Notes: generated from the sequence alone by a model not told the origin. 52,997 nucleotides of DNA from an uncultured Prevotella sp. (GCA_900544825.1 UQWP01000015.1:1-52997); one strand, 5' to 3'. Numbered from the stretch's first letter, positions 24,711-33,878 are shown. Numbers and translations are program-made.

Positions 24711-27700
24711 ATGAGAGAAAAAATAGATCTTTTCTTGCCTTGTGACGACCTACAGGAAGCTAGATTTACGACCATAGATCTTCACGAAGACAAAACAGTA
24801 CAGCATATCAACCTCCTGGTGAGCGCTGACTTCGCTGCCCAGCATCCGGTGCCGGAAGGTTGCACCTTCATTGCCGTTGACCGCCTTGAGAGTTCTAACA
24901 CTGTAGAGAGCATCGCTGAGAACACCGATGCCGACTATGTGTTGATCTGTACCAAAAATACTGATATCCGATGGGGCAATCTCGCATTGGAGCGTTTTCT
25001 CCGTGTGGCTGATGACACGGGAGCGGTGATGGTTTACTCCGACCATTATACGATGGTGTTGGATGAGGAGGAAACAGCCAAGTTTCAGGCTTCATTGGGT
25101 GAAGATGCTTCTGAGCTGGAGAAATCACTGAGAGTTCCTAAGTTGGAAAAGCATCCGGTAATCGATTACCAGCAGGGATCACTTCGTGATGATTTCGATT
25201 TTGGAAGCCTCTGGCTCATCAAGGCACAGGCTCTCCGTGATTATGTAGCTCAGCGTGATCGTCAGGAATACCTTTATGCAGGTCTCTACGACCTGAGACT
25301 TTATCTGAGTAGAGTGGGAGAAATCTTCCATATCAATGAGTATCTCTATACCGAGACCGAGAGGGACAACCGCAAGAGCGGTGAGAAGCAGTTCGACTAT
25401 GTAAATCCTCGTAATAGAGAGGTGCAGATAGAAATGGAAAAGGCTTGTACCCAGCATCTTGGTAAATTGGGTGCCTTGATTGATACCTGTTACTATCGTC
25501 AGCCGAATTTTGATGAACAGGACTTTGAATATGAGGCATCTGTCATCATCCCGGTTTTCAATAGAGAGAAGACCATTGCAGACGCAGTGCTTAGTGCGAT
25601 GAGCCAGAAGACCAATTTTAAGTTCAACGTCATAGTTGTAGATAATCATTCTACCGATCGTACAGGTGAAATCGTGCAGGAAATAGCTGATAGTACGAAC
25701 TGGGATGTAGAGAAACTTGATTTGGAATATAAGGAGGGAAAGGTAAAATGTACGATGCGGGAAAAGCTGGCTCCACGTCTCTTCCTGCTCCAACCTGCAA
25801 GCAAAGACCTAGGAATAGGTGGCTGCTGGAATCTGGCCGTCTCTAGTGAGTTTTGCGGTAAGTTTGCCGTTCAGCTCGATAGCGATGACCTCTATTCTTC
25901 TACCGAGACTCTGCAGAAGATAGTAGATGCTTTCCATCAGCAGAAGGCTGCGATGATTGTGGGTTCTTATCGTATGTGTGACTTTGATTTGCAGACCCTT
26001 CCTCCTGGACTTATCGACCATAAGGAGTGGACCGAGGAGAATGGCTGCAACAATGCCTTGCGCATCAACGGTTTAGGTGCTCCTCGTGCTTTCTTTACCC
26101 CGTTGGCAAGACAGATACAATTTCCAAATACCAGCTATGGCGAGGACTATGCGATGGGCTTGGCTTTCTCTCGCCGCTACCGCATCGGCAGAATCTATGA
26201 GGAACTCTACCTCTGTCGTCGCTGGGGAGGAAACTCTGATGCAGCCCTCAGTATAGAAAAGGTGAACGCCAATAATCTTTATAAAGACCGTTTGCGCACC
26301 ATGGAGTTGAAGGCACGTCAGCAGATGCTGTTGGGAAAGGCTGATATTATGGAAGATAGCAGTATCTCCCGATTCTTCAATCGACAGTTGGAGCAATGGG
26401 AGGAGGCTCGACATCGTTATCGCGACCTCAAGCACGTAGAAACCAAGACACTCTCTGAGTTTGTGAAGTTGCAGTGGAATCCGGCTCGTATGGTTAGCAC
26501 GGGAGCCAAAATAGACAAGAAGGCTTTGAGCGAGCGCCCTTGTTTCCTATGTGCTGCCAATCGTCCGGAAGAACAGATGGTGCAGCAGATAGACGACAAG
26601 TTCCAGCTGTTGGTGAATCCGTTCCCTATCTTGCCAATCCATTTCACGATCCCGGCACGTAAGCACCAGTATCAGCTCATCTATAAGAACTATGGTGAGA
26701 TGCACAGATTCCTGAGTCTGCACAGCGACTTGATGGTATTCTATAATGGTCCGAAGTGTGGAGCTTCTGCTCCAGACCACCTGCATTTCCAGGCAGGTTC
26801 TAGTGGACTTCTTCCTTTGCAGGCAAACTGGCAGCGTCTTTCCCGCAATCTTACCGATATCATCTCGCTGAATGATGATGAGAAGATTGCTTTGGTTCGC
26901 GATTTCATCGTGCCAGCCTTTGTTATCATCTCGAAGAGCGAAGAGAGTGATGAAACCCTCTTCCGCCGTCTTTACAAGGCTTTGCCTCATCGTGGCGACG
27001 AGAAAGAGCCAATGATGAACATCGTAGCCTGGCGTAAGGGTGAAGAATTCATCACAGTGGTTATCCCTAGAGAGAAACATCGACCAGATGCTTACTTTGC
27101 TGAAGGGGATGCACAGGTGATGGTTTCGCCGGGAGCACTCGATATGAGCGGACTCATCATTACTCCTCGTGAGGAAGATTTCCGTAAACTCACCGATGAA
27201 AAGGCTACTGCTATCTTGCAGGAATGCGGTGTCAGTCCAGAGAAGGTAGAGACTATCGTTAACAAGCTGAAGGCGGCAAAGGAGGCTAAGGCTGCTGTCG
27301 GAGCTTCTGCCTTATATAATAATGGAAAGGAACCTGAGGTGACTGTGGGAATCGTGAGTGCACAGAAGGTTCATTTCATACTCAACAAACCTTATCTTGC
27401 CAAGGGAGAAATCGTGATTGGTGAGCAGGAGGTGGAATTCTCCGAAGGTGGCGTGCTTTGGAATGGAAACCAGTATAGTTCGCTGACTTTCCATCCGCAG
27501 AGTCCGGATGCCTCTTTCTCATTGAGTGATGTAACCATCGGTGTGAACTTCCATTGGGAGCGTAAGGAAACTCAGACTTTCCTGGGTACGCTGAGATTCC
27601 TGGTAGAATCTGATAAGATTTTAGCCATCAACGAGCTGCCTGTAGAGAAATATCTGGAGAGTGTCATCAGTAGTGAGATGAGTGCCACATCCAGTCTCGA

Positions 27701-28652
27701 ACTCCTGAAGGCGCATGCCGTAATTTCCCGTTCTTGGCTTTTGGCTCAGATGCAGCATCGCAGAGAGGTGGCAGAGAGCGGCAACAATTTCTTCTCTTTC
27801 GTGAAGAAGGAGGATACGCTCATCCGTTGGTACGATCGCGAAGACCATACTCTTTTCGATGTTTGTGCCGATGACCATTGTCAGCGTTATCAGGGAATTA
27901 CGAAGGAGACCTCACCACATGTGGCAGAGGCTGTAAGACTCACCAGAGGACAGGTTCTGCTGGATGGTGATGAGATTTGTGATGCCAGATTCTCGAAGTG
28001 TTGTGGCGGTATTACCGAGGAGTTCCAGTATTGCTGGGAGAATACTCCGAAGAATTATCTCACAGCTGTAAGGGATATTGCCTTGGGTATCGAGGATGCA
28101 AAGGTTATGCCTGATCTTACCATCGAGGAAGAGGCTGAGAAGTGGATTCGCTCAAACCCACCTGCTTTCTGTAACACAACAGATAAGAAGATTCTTTCGC
28201 AAGTATTGAATGACTATGACCAGGAGACTGCCGATTTCTATCGCTGGAAGGTAACGCTCACTCAGGAGAAACTCCAGCAGCTTATCGCTGACAAACTGAA
28301 GATGGACTTTGGTGCCATCCTCGACCTGAAAGCCGTAGAGCGAGGTAAGAGTGGAAGAATCAGCAAACTCCAGATTATCGGTACCGAGAAAAACTTCACC
28401 ATCGGTAAGGAACTCGAAATCCGACGTGCGCTCAGCGACTCTCATCTTTTAAGTTCTGCCTTTGTGGTAGATAAACTGGATGAAGACGAGCAGGGTGTAC
28501 CTCAGCGTTTCGAACTCATCGGTGCAGGATGGGGCCATGGCGTAGGTCTCTGTCAGATTGGTGCTGCGATGATGGGTGAGGAGGGTTATCTCTATGATGC
28601 CATCCTTCTCTATTACTATCAGGGTGCAGAAATCAAGAAACTCTATAAATAA
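24711..28652 (+). CDS. Fusion of GT2 glycosyltransferase, DUF4922 and SpoIID domains
   Basis: The 1313-residue protein has three recognisable parts. Residues about 275-510 are a GT-A family 2 glycosyltransferase (SVIIPVFNREKTIADA, VVDNHSTDRTGEI, DXD-like QLDSDD). Residues about 595-855 are DUF4922, GalT/HIT-like, with RPCFLCAANRPEEQ and the His motif PDHLHFQ (H-x-H-x-Q, as in nucleotidyl or phosphorylase enzymes). From about 870 to the end is a SpoIID/LytB domain: VEKYLESVISSEM with the catalytic Glu, RYQGI, and GWGHGVGLCQIGA. SpoIID domains cleave glycan strands as lytic transglycosylases. No signal peptide or membrane segment is visible. I use the ATG at 24711 rather than a GTG two codons earlier. 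An AmpG-like permease follows by 8 nt, pointing to peptidoglycan recycling. Confidence 0.88.
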   Translation: MREKIDLFLPCDDLQEARFTTIDLHEDKTVQHINLLVSADFAAQHPVPEGCTFIAVDRLESSNTVESIAENTDADYVLICTKNTDIRWGNLALERFLRVADDTGAVMVYSDHYTMVLDEEETAKFQASLGEDASELEKSLRVPKLEKHPVIDYQQGSLRDDFDFGSLWLIKAQALRDYVAQRDRQEYLYAGLYDLRLYLSRVGEIFHINEYLYTETERDNRKSGEKQFDYVNPRNREVQIEMEKACTQHLGKLGALIDTCYYRQPNFDEQDFEYEASVIIPVFNREKTIADAVLSAMSQKTNFKFNVIVVDNHSTDRTGEIVQEIADSTNWDVEKLDLEYKEGKVKCTMREKLAPRLFLLQPASKDLGIGGCWNLAVSSEFCGKFAVQLDSDDLYSSTETLQKIVDAFHQQKAAMIVGSYRMCDFDLQTLPPGLIDHKEWTEENGCNNALRINGLGAPRAFFTPLARQIQFPNTSYGEDYAMGLAFSRRYRIGRIYEELYLCRRWGGNSDAALSIEKVNANNLYKDRLRTMELKARQQMLLGKADIMEDSSISRFFNRQLEQWEEARHRYRDLKHVETKTLSEFVKLQWNPARMVSTGAKIDKKALSERPCFLCAANRPEEQMVQQIDDKFQLLVNPFPILPIHFTIPARKHQYQLIYKNYGEMHRFLSLHSDLMVFYNGPKCGASAPDHLHFQAGSSGLLPLQANWQRLSRNLTDIISLNDDEKIALVRDFIVPAFVIISKSEESDETLFRRLYKALPHRGDEKEPMMNIVAWRKGEEFITVVIPREKHRPDAYFAEGDAQVMVSPGALDMSGLIITPREEDFRKLTDEKATAILQECGVSPEKVETIVNKLKAAKEAKAAVGASALYNNGKEPEVTVGIVSAQKVHFILNKPYLAKGEIVIGEQEVEFSEGGVLWNGNQYSSLTFHPQSPDASFSLSDVTIGVNFHWERKETQTFLGTLRFLVESDKILAINELPVEKYLESVISSEMSATSSLELLKAHAVISRSWLLAQMQHRREVAESGNNFFSFVKKEDTLIRWYDREDHTLFDVCADDHCQRYQGITKETSPHVAEAVRLTRGQVLLDGDEICDARFSKCCGGITEEFQYCWENTPKNYLTAVRDIALGIEDAKVMPDLTIEEEAEKWIRSNPPAFCNTTDKKILSQVLNDYDQETADFYRWKVTLTQEKLQQLIADKLKMDFGAILDLKAVERGKSGRISKLQIIGTEKNFTIGKELEIRRALSDSHLLSSAFVVDKLDEDEQGVPQRFELIGAGWGHGVGLCQIGAAMMGEEGYLYDAILLYYYQGAEIKKLYK

Positions 28653-28660
28653 GTTGTAGA

Positions 28661-29995
28661 ATGGTAACATTGAAAAATAGTCGGAATCCATGGGCTTGGA
28701 TTCCGACACTCTACTTTGCGGAAGGACTGCCTAACGTCATCGTGACAGCCCTCTCTGTGGTAATGTATATGCAGTTGGGCTTGACCGATGCAGAGGTGGG
28801 TCTCTATACCGGATGGCTCGCCCTGCCTTGGGTTATCAAACCCTTGTGGAGCCCATTCATCGATCTGCTGAAGACCAAGCGTTGGTGGGTATTGACAATG
28901 CAGGCGCTCATCGGAGCAGCTCTTGCCGGCATCGCTTTCTCGCTGCCTACTGCCTTCTGGTTCCAGGCCACGATGTGCTTCTTCTTCCTCATCGCCTTCT
29001 GTAGTGCCACCCACGATATTTCGGCGGATGGTTTCTATATGATAGAGTTGGATGAGCATACGCAGACCAAGTTTGTGGGTTTGAGAAACACCTTCTATCG
29101 CCTTGCCATCATCTTCGTGAATGGATTCCTGGTGATGTTGGCTGGTGTTCTCCAGGTGCTGTTCCGTAATCAGATCCGTTTCTCGTGGGCGCTTATCTTC
29201 TACGGATTGGCAGGTATCTTCATCGGATTGTGGCTCTATCATAGCAGATTCATGCCTCGTCCGAAGGAGGATGTACAGACCGACAGAACGGTGAGTGAAG
29301 TGGCGCACGAACTGAAGAATATGTTCCGCACCTTCTTCGTGAAGTTCGGATTGGGAGAAACCATCTGTGTGATGCTCTTCCTCCTGCTCTATCGTTTCCC
29401 GGAAGCACTCTTGAATACGATGACCAAGACATTCATCCTTCGTCCTAATTCGCAGGGCGGACTGGGATTGTCTCCGCAGGAATATGGCTTTGCCAATGGT
29501 ACTGTAGGACTGATCGGTTTGTTGCTGGGTGGCATCATCGGTGGTATTCTGGTGAGTAGGGATGGCATGAAGAAATGGCTTTGGCCGATGGTTTGTGCCA
29601 TTACCTTGCCTGATGTGGTTTACATCTATTTGAGCTACTCACTCAATAGCGACATCGTCGTGGTTTCGAGCTGCCTCTTTATCGAGCAGTTTGGTTATGG
29701 TTTGGGCTTCACGGTTCTTACCCTTTATATGCTGTTCTATAGCCAGGGCAAGTTCAAGACATCCCATTATTCCATCTGTACTGGTATCTCTTATTTAGGT
29801 TTGATGCTGCCTGGTATGGTTTCGGGATATCTGAAAGATATGGTAGGCTATCGCTTGTTCTTCATCATCGTGATGGCATGCTGCGCCATCACCTTCCTGG
29901 TTACTGCTTTCCTGAAGATAGATCCTGAGTTCGGAAAGAAAGAGAAGGAGATCAAGGAGGAAATAGAAGAGGAAGAAATGGAAGTGATAGAATAA
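28661..29995 (+). CDS. AmpG-like MFS permease
   Basis: The 444-residue membrane protein has about 12 hydrophobic segments and the start NPWAWIPTLYFAEGLPNVIV, followed by LYTGWLALPWVIKPLWSPFID. This matches the AmpG/PAT-type major facilitator group that imports anhydromuropeptides or related muramyl products. The end is an acidic low-complexity tail (EKEIKEEIEEEEMEV). It is coupled to the SpoIID fusion gene by 8 nt. Muropeptide transport is inferred from family and context; the exact substrate may be a MurNAc sugar rather than a GlcNAc-anhydroMurNAc peptide. Confidence 0.82.
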   Translation: MVTLKNSRNPWAWIPTLYFAEGLPNVIVTALSVVMYMQLGLTDAEVGLYTGWLALPWVIKPLWSPFIDLLKTKRWWVLTMQALIGAALAGIAFSLPTAFWFQATMCFFFLIAFCSATHDISADGFYMIELDEHTQTKFVGLRNTFYRLAIIFVNGFLVMLAGVLQVLFRNQIRFSWALIFYGLAGIFIGLWLYHSRFMPRPKEDVQTDRTVSEVAHELKNMFRTFFVKFGLGETICVMLFLLLYRFPEALLNTMTKTFILRPNSQGGLGLSPQEYGFANGTVGLIGLLLGGIIGGILVSRDGMKKWLWPMVCAITLPDVVYIYLSYSLNSDIVVVSSCLFIEQFGYGLGFTVLTLYMLFYSQGKFKTSHYSICTGISYLGLMLPGMVSGYLKDMVGYRLFFIIVMACCAITFLVTAFLKIDPEFGKKEKEIKEEIEEEEMEVIE

Positions 29996-30076
29996 TATTT
30001 CTATGGAAGATAGGAGCTGTCTCTACTTGAAGATAGAATCTGTTTTCTATATATAAATAGGTGAAAAACTGAGAAA

Positions 30077-30111
30077 AGGTCGTTGGGAATTGTCCCAACG
30101 GCCTTTTTCTG
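30077..30111 (+). terminator. Terminator after the AmpG-like gene
   Basis: AAGGTCGTTGGGA pairs with TCCCAACGGCCTT around an AT-rich loop, with a T-run after it. Confidence 0.85.
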
Positions 30112-30146
30112 TTAAAGTATTTAAAATCATTTTCTTCAGCCCTTGT

Positions 30147-30190
30147 GATATCATTTTAATATCGTATATTTGCGATATCAAAATGATATC
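30147..30190 (+). promoter_or_regulatory. Promoter embedded in a 44-bp palindromic operator
   Basis: The arms GATATCATTTTAATATCG (30147-30164) and CGATATCAAAATGATATC (30173-30190) are inverted repeats with one mismatch in 18. The 8-bp centre is TATATTTG (30165-30172), itself a -7 box. GATATC or AATATC half-sites fall at 30147, 30158, 30174 and 30185, giving 11-bp, 16-bp and 11-bp steps. This is the layout expected of a tandem operator that covers the promoter. Confidence 0.85.
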
Positions 30191-30222
30191 AACATTAATA
30201 ACGTAATAAATAAAGTAAAATT

Positions 30223-31191
30223 ATGGAGAATAAGGAATTTACGTATCAGGGAAAGACCTTGAATGGCAACCTGATGTTAGTATTAAACATCATCGGCTTC
30301 CTGGCTGGAGTTGGCTTGTTTATATTTGCCTGCGTTTCGCAAGAAGGCTGGTTGGCAAATGTCAGTGGCGTTTGCGGCGTACTGCTTCTCATCTTGAGCA
30401 TCATCTGCGTTTGCGGTTTCATCCTGGTGGAGCCTGGTCAGGCTCGCGTATTGCTTTTCTTCGGTAAATATCGTGGCACTTTTACAGAGCCGGGTTACTA
30501 TTGGCTGAATCCGTTTATCAGTCAGAAGAAGCTTTCGCTTCGTGTGCGCAACCTCGATGCCGAACCTATCAAGGTGAATGACAAGACGGGTAATCCGATT
30601 ATGATTGGTATGGTGCTGGTATGGAAACTGAAGGATACCTACAAGGCTATCTTCGAGATTGATACCCAGACCATGGCTGAGGGTTCTACGGGTCAGGCCG
30701 GCATCGGTGCTTCTGCTGCACAGATCATGAATATGTTGGGCCGCTTTGTTCAGATTCAGGCAGATGCCGCTCTCCGACAGGTAGCCGGACAGTATGCCTA
30801 TGATGATGATGAGGGTGGAAAGGAGAATCAGATTACGCTTCGTGATGGAAGTGATGAAATCAACAAGGAGTTGGAGACTCGTATCGATGAGCGATTGGCA
30901 ATGGCAGGTATTGAGGTAGTAGAGGCTCGTATCAACTATCTGGCTTATGCACCGGAGATTGCCGCCGTGATGCTTCGTCGCCAGCAGGCATCAGCCATCA
31001 TCTCTGCCAGGGAGAAGATAGTAGAGGGTGCAGTTTCGATGGTGAAGATGGCATTGCAGAAGTTGAGCGATGAAGATGTGGTAGAGCTTGATGACGACAA
31101 GAAGGCTGCCATGGTCAGCAATCTGCTCGTAGTGCTCTGCGGCGATGATACTGCCCAGCCTGTGGTGAATACGGGAACATTGAATCATTAA
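30223..31191 (+). CDS. SPFH/Band 7 domain membrane protein
   Basis: The 322-residue protein has two N-terminal membrane segments (LMLVLNIIGFLAGVGLFIF and VCGVLLLILSIICVCGFIL), then the SPFH start VEPGQARVLLFFGKYRGTFTEPGYYW. The SPFH domain covers about 70-260, ending in a helical stretch with QQASAIISAREKIVEGAV. Stomatin/flotillin-type proteins oligomerise and organise membrane complexes or proteases. No NfeD or FtsH partner is adjacent. It heads an operon under the palindromic operator, followed by a ribbon-helix-helix-like gene 6 nt later. Confidence 0.9.
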   Translation: MENKEFTYQGKTLNGNLMLVLNIIGFLAGVGLFIFACVSQEGWLANVSGVCGVLLLILSIICVCGFILVEPGQARVLLFFGKYRGTFTEPGYYWLNPFISQKKLSLRVRNLDAEPIKVNDKTGNPIMIGMVLVWKLKDTYKAIFEIDTQTMAEGSTGQAGIGASAAQIMNMLGRFVQIQADAALRQVAGQYAYDDDEGGKENQITLRDGSDEINKELETRIDERLAMAGIEVVEARINYLAYAPEIAAVMLRRQQASAIISAREKIVEGAVSMVKMALQKLSDEDVVELDDDKKAAMVSNLLVVLCGDDTAQPVVNTGTLNH

Positions 31192-31197
31192 AAAAGT

Positions 31198-31440
31198 ATG
31201 GCCAAAAAGGAAACAAATACAAAGAGTTTTATATTGCGCATCGATTCGGAAACGATGGGTGCCATTGAGGCATGGGCTGAGGATGAGTTCCGCTCAACCA
31301 ACGGCCAGCTGCAATGGATCATCGCCGAAGCGCTGCGCAAGGCTGGCAGACTGCCGAAGAAAAAGAAGGCTGCATCAAAGAAAACTAAGGAAGAAGTCGA
31401 TTCAAATCAAATAGAAGGGAAAAAGAAAGATGAAGAATAA
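31198..31440 (+). CDS. Small ribbon-helix-helix (Arc-like) protein
   Basis: The 80-residue protein has a short beta-strand region (KSFILRIDSETMGAIEAWAE) and two helices (DEFRSTNGQLQWIIAEALRK), the plan of Arc/MetJ ribbon-helix-helix DNA-binding proteins. The Ser/Thr-Asn-Gly turn between the helices fits. The tail (about 55-80) is Lys/Glu-rich. It is a plausible regulator of its own operon, whose promoter lies in a palindromic operator; this is inference. The last 11 nt overlap the next gene. Confidence 0.75.
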   Translation: MAKKETNTKSFILRIDSETMGAIEAWAEDEFRSTNGQLQWIIAEALRKAGRLPKKKKAASKKTKEEVDSNQIEGKKKDEE

Positions 31441-32185
31441 AATATTTAGTTTTGTGCTCGATTTATTCAAGAATGGCAATAAGGAAGAGCCAGCTGGCAT
31501 CTTTGCGCAAGTCAAAATCTATCGTTCTACAAGTGCAAGGGTCTTTGAATTCCTGGTAGGAATCCTGGTTCTTGCCATGTGGCTGCTCACCATCAGAAAT
31601 ATCATTCATGACACATCTGATGATTGGCCTTATTATCTTCTGTTGGCTGGGATGGGTACTTTTTTCCCTATTGCTTGTTTGCTTCACAGCTATCATCCAA
31701 AGGCCAATGACGTTCCTTTCGTCAAGATTGTTAATGCCCGACAGGTATATTATCTGTCTCTGTTAGGTCGTTATGCAGCTTTATGGTCAGCCCTCTTCTT
31801 TTTATGGATTAGTTGTGTTGATTTGATAGATAACGAGGATTTGTTTCTTGGTGGAATGATAGCTTGCTGTGTTCTTTTATGTCTGAATGGTGTTTTCTTT
31901 TTTTGTAAGATATACCGGTTGAGAAATCTGGTAGAAGTTGAGGATCCAGAGCCAGCTATCAAAAACGAAAAGCTCCTGACCATCGGTGTTTTGGTATTGA
32001 CGATGGCTTTAGGGTTTGCAATGCATCTCCTGCCTATTTGGGATTGTATGCCAAAGATGTTAGGTGGCTTTTTAAGAGGAATCCTCGTCATAGCAATGGT
32101 AGTCGGTATCGTCTGGATATGCAAGAGATACTTCGGTCTCTTCCGTGAAATAGATAAAGACGCCTCCGATTCTTTCAAAAAATAG
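31430..32185 (+). CDS. Hypothetical multi-pass membrane protein
   Basis: The 251-residue protein has about six hydrophobic segments, for example VFEFLVGILVLAMWLLTI, YLLLAGMGTFFPIACLL, GMIACCVLLCLNGVFFF and GILVIAMVVGIVWI. I recognise no family. It overlaps the ribbon-helix-helix gene by 11 nt and closes the SPFH operon, so a role with the SPFH protein at the membrane is likely. A hairpin terminator overlaps its stop codon. Confidence 0.75.
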   Translation: MKNKIFSFVLDLFKNGNKEEPAGIFAQVKIYRSTSARVFEFLVGILVLAMWLLTIRNIIHDTSDDWPYYLLLAGMGTFFPIACLLHSYHPKANDVPFVKIVNARQVYYLSLLGRYAALWSALFFLWISCVDLIDNEDLFLGGMIACCVLLCLNGVFFFCKIYRLRNLVEVEDPEPAIKNEKLLTIGVLVLTMALGFAMHLLPIWDCMPKMLGGFLRGILVIAMVVGIVWICKRYFGLFREIDKDASDSFKK

Positions 32186-32194
32186 AGGCGTCTT
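32157..32194 (+). terminator. Terminator of the SPFH operon
   Basis: AAGACGCCTC (32157-32166) pairs perfectly with GAGGCGTCTT (32185-32194). The stop codon of the membrane protein lies between the arms. Confidence 0.7.
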
Positions 32195-32214
32195 CGATTC
32201 GTCGCAACGGTTAT

Positions 32215-32628
32215 TTATTCCCCGATAATCGTTGCGATGAGGTGTCGGCTTCCGCCTCCTTCTCTGAATTCGCAGAGATAAATCCCCTGCCATGTACCAA
32301 GGTTCAACCTGCCGTTGGTAATAGGAATGGTGAGCGATACCCCCACCATGCTCGATTTGGCATGCGCTGACATATCTGTAGGTCCTTCATCCTGGTGCAG
32401 ATATCTTGGGTCGCCATCCGGAACCAGTCTTTCGAAGATACCCTTCAAATCATGTCTCACATCCGGGTCGAAGTTCTCGTTCAGCGACAATCCGCAACTG
32501 GTATGTCTTACGAAGAGATTCAGAATCCCCGTCTTAGGCAGCGCTGGTAAGTTCCTCATCACCTCGTTGGTTACAAGGTGAAAACCGCGAGGAAGCGGGC
32601 GCAATGAAAATTCAACTTGCTGTATCAT
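32215..32628 (-). CDS. YjbQ/UPF0047 family protein
   Basis: The 137-residue protein has the family pattern LFVRHTSCGLSLNENFDPDVRHD, YLHQDEGPTDMSAHAKSSMVG and GTWQGIYLCEFREGG. Proteins of this family (PF01894) show weak secondary thiamine-phosphate synthase activity; the physiological role is uncertain. The His and Asp residues near HTSCG and H-DEGP-D-H are the likely metal site. I take MIQQVEFSLRPLP as the start; the open frame extends 22 codons upstream without conserved character. Confidence 0.88.
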   Translation of the reverse strand: MIQQVEFSLRPLPRGFHLVTNEVMRNLPALPKTGILNLFVRHTSCGLSLNENFDPDVRHDLKGIFERLVPDGDPRYLHQDEGPTDMSAHAKSSMVGVSLTIPITNGRLNLGTWQGIYLCEFREGGGSRHLIATIIGE

Positions 32629-32672
32629 ATTCTTCTTTTTGTTTATATTCTGTATAATTTTATCTGTATTCT

Positions 32673-33812
32673 TTATAATTCCTTTTTCAGCCATTCACCG
32701 AAGAACTTATCGTACAGTTCGTAAGTTCCATCCGTCTCCGTAACAAAATCTTTCTCCAATAATCCCTTGATACCACCTTGTACAAAACTGGCGGAAGGAA
32801 GATTGTGCTTCTTGATGAATGCCGATGACATGATGTTTTGAGCCTTGCCTGCGTTGCAGATGGCAAAGAGAAGTTCCTTTTGCTTGGCTGGCAACTGGAA
32901 AAGGAGGGCTTCATAGGCAAAAGCACTTTCGTCTATAATCGAGTTGAGCGCCAGTTCCATCATCTTGTCATCAGCCCTTTCCATCATCTTGTCATCAGCC
33001 TTTTCCGTGAGCGAGAAAATCTTATTGAGCATCCTTTGCAGATACCAGGTGATGCCGTCAAAACGGTCGTATATCTGATAAATGGTTTCTCGTTTGATAC
33101 ACTTCTGTCTTTCCTCGAAAAGACGAGTGGCGAAGTCGGCATACACCTCTCTATCAATAGCTTTCAGAGTTTTTATGGAGGTGCTCTGATAGAAAGGACG
33201 GGCATGGCTCAAGAACATTTCCGACATCATGTTGCGCTGAGATCCGGCAAAGATGAAACTGGCATTATGGCAGTGCTGGATGTAAGTGCGCAGTATGGCT
33301 TCCACATTAGCTTCTCTATAGCTGCTGATGGTTTGGAATTCATCAATGGCAACGATGCAAGGCTTATCAGCACTCTCCAGATAATGGAAAATTTCATCGA
33401 GCGTTGTGGTTGGACTGGTGATTTCTCCCAAATCCACTCCCCACGAAGGCACGCCATTCATATCGAAGCTGATGGATGAACGGAGTGAGTGGAGGCAGTT
33501 AAGAAAATGTTCCACTACTTTAGTGCCTTTAGGTTTCAGACTTTGCAGAATACTTCTGCCTAGTTCCTGAATGAAGTCGGCTAGGGTTTTCGTGGCATAA
33601 ATATCTACAAGGAATGTATAGTATTTATCCTTGATTTCTTCCTGGGCATAGACGTGTTGCACCAACCCAGTCTTGCCGATTCTTCTAGGTGCAATCAGGG
33701 TGATATTATTGTCATTCTTGATTTCTCTTATCAAGTCGATGGTTTCCTTTTCTCTATCACAGAAGTAAGCGTCGGATATGTATCCTCGCAGAATAAACGG
33801 ATTCTCTATCAT
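32673..33812 (-). CDS. AAA-type ATPase (archaeal ATPase-like)
   Basis: The 379-residue protein starts MIENPFILRGYISDAYFCDR, common among Prevotella ATP-binding proteins. Walker A is in LIAPRRIGKTGLVQH and Walker B in CIVAIDEFQTIS; a sensor-like FIFAGSQRN follows. It resembles the ATPase_2 group with a C-terminal winged-helix-like region (FGEWLKKEL end). Many such genes are found as isolated accessory genes; the role is unknown. Residues near 272-287 contain a tandem duplication of eight residues (RADDKMMERADDKMME type). Confidence 0.85.
   Translation of the reverse strand: MIENPFILRGYISDAYFCDREKETIDLIREIKNDNNITLIAPRRIGKTGLVQHVYAQEEIKDKYYTFLVDIYATKTLADFIQELGRSILQSLKPKGTKVVEHFLNCLHSLRSSISFDMNGVPSWGVDLGEITSPTTTLDEIFHYLESADKPCIVAIDEFQTISSYREANVEAILRTYIQHCHNASFIFAGSQRNMMSEMFLSHARPFYQSTSIKTLKAIDREVYADFATRLFEERQKCIKRETIYQIYDRFDGITWYLQRMLNKIFSLTEKADDKMMERADDKMMELALNSIIDESAFAYEALLFQLPAKQKELLFAICNAGKAQNIMSSAFIKKHNLPSASFVQGGIKGLLEKDFVTETDGTYELYDKFFGEWLKKEL
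32955..33002. repeat. 24-bp in-frame tandem duplication inside the ATPase gene
   Basis: Two 24-bp units, 32955-32978 and 32979-33002, differ at one base. They encode eight residues twice (ADDKMMER-like). The duplication keeps the reading frame. Confidence 0.85.
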
Positions 33813-33870
33813 TGTATATTACCTTTTTATTGTCTTTGAATAGTCTTATATCTTTCTGATAATCATAGTG

Positions 33871-33878
33871 CAAAGATA
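33871..33878 (-). promoter_or_regulatory. -7 box for the ATPase gene
   Basis: TATCTTTG on the minus strand, 58 nt upstream of the start codon. Confidence 0.6.
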
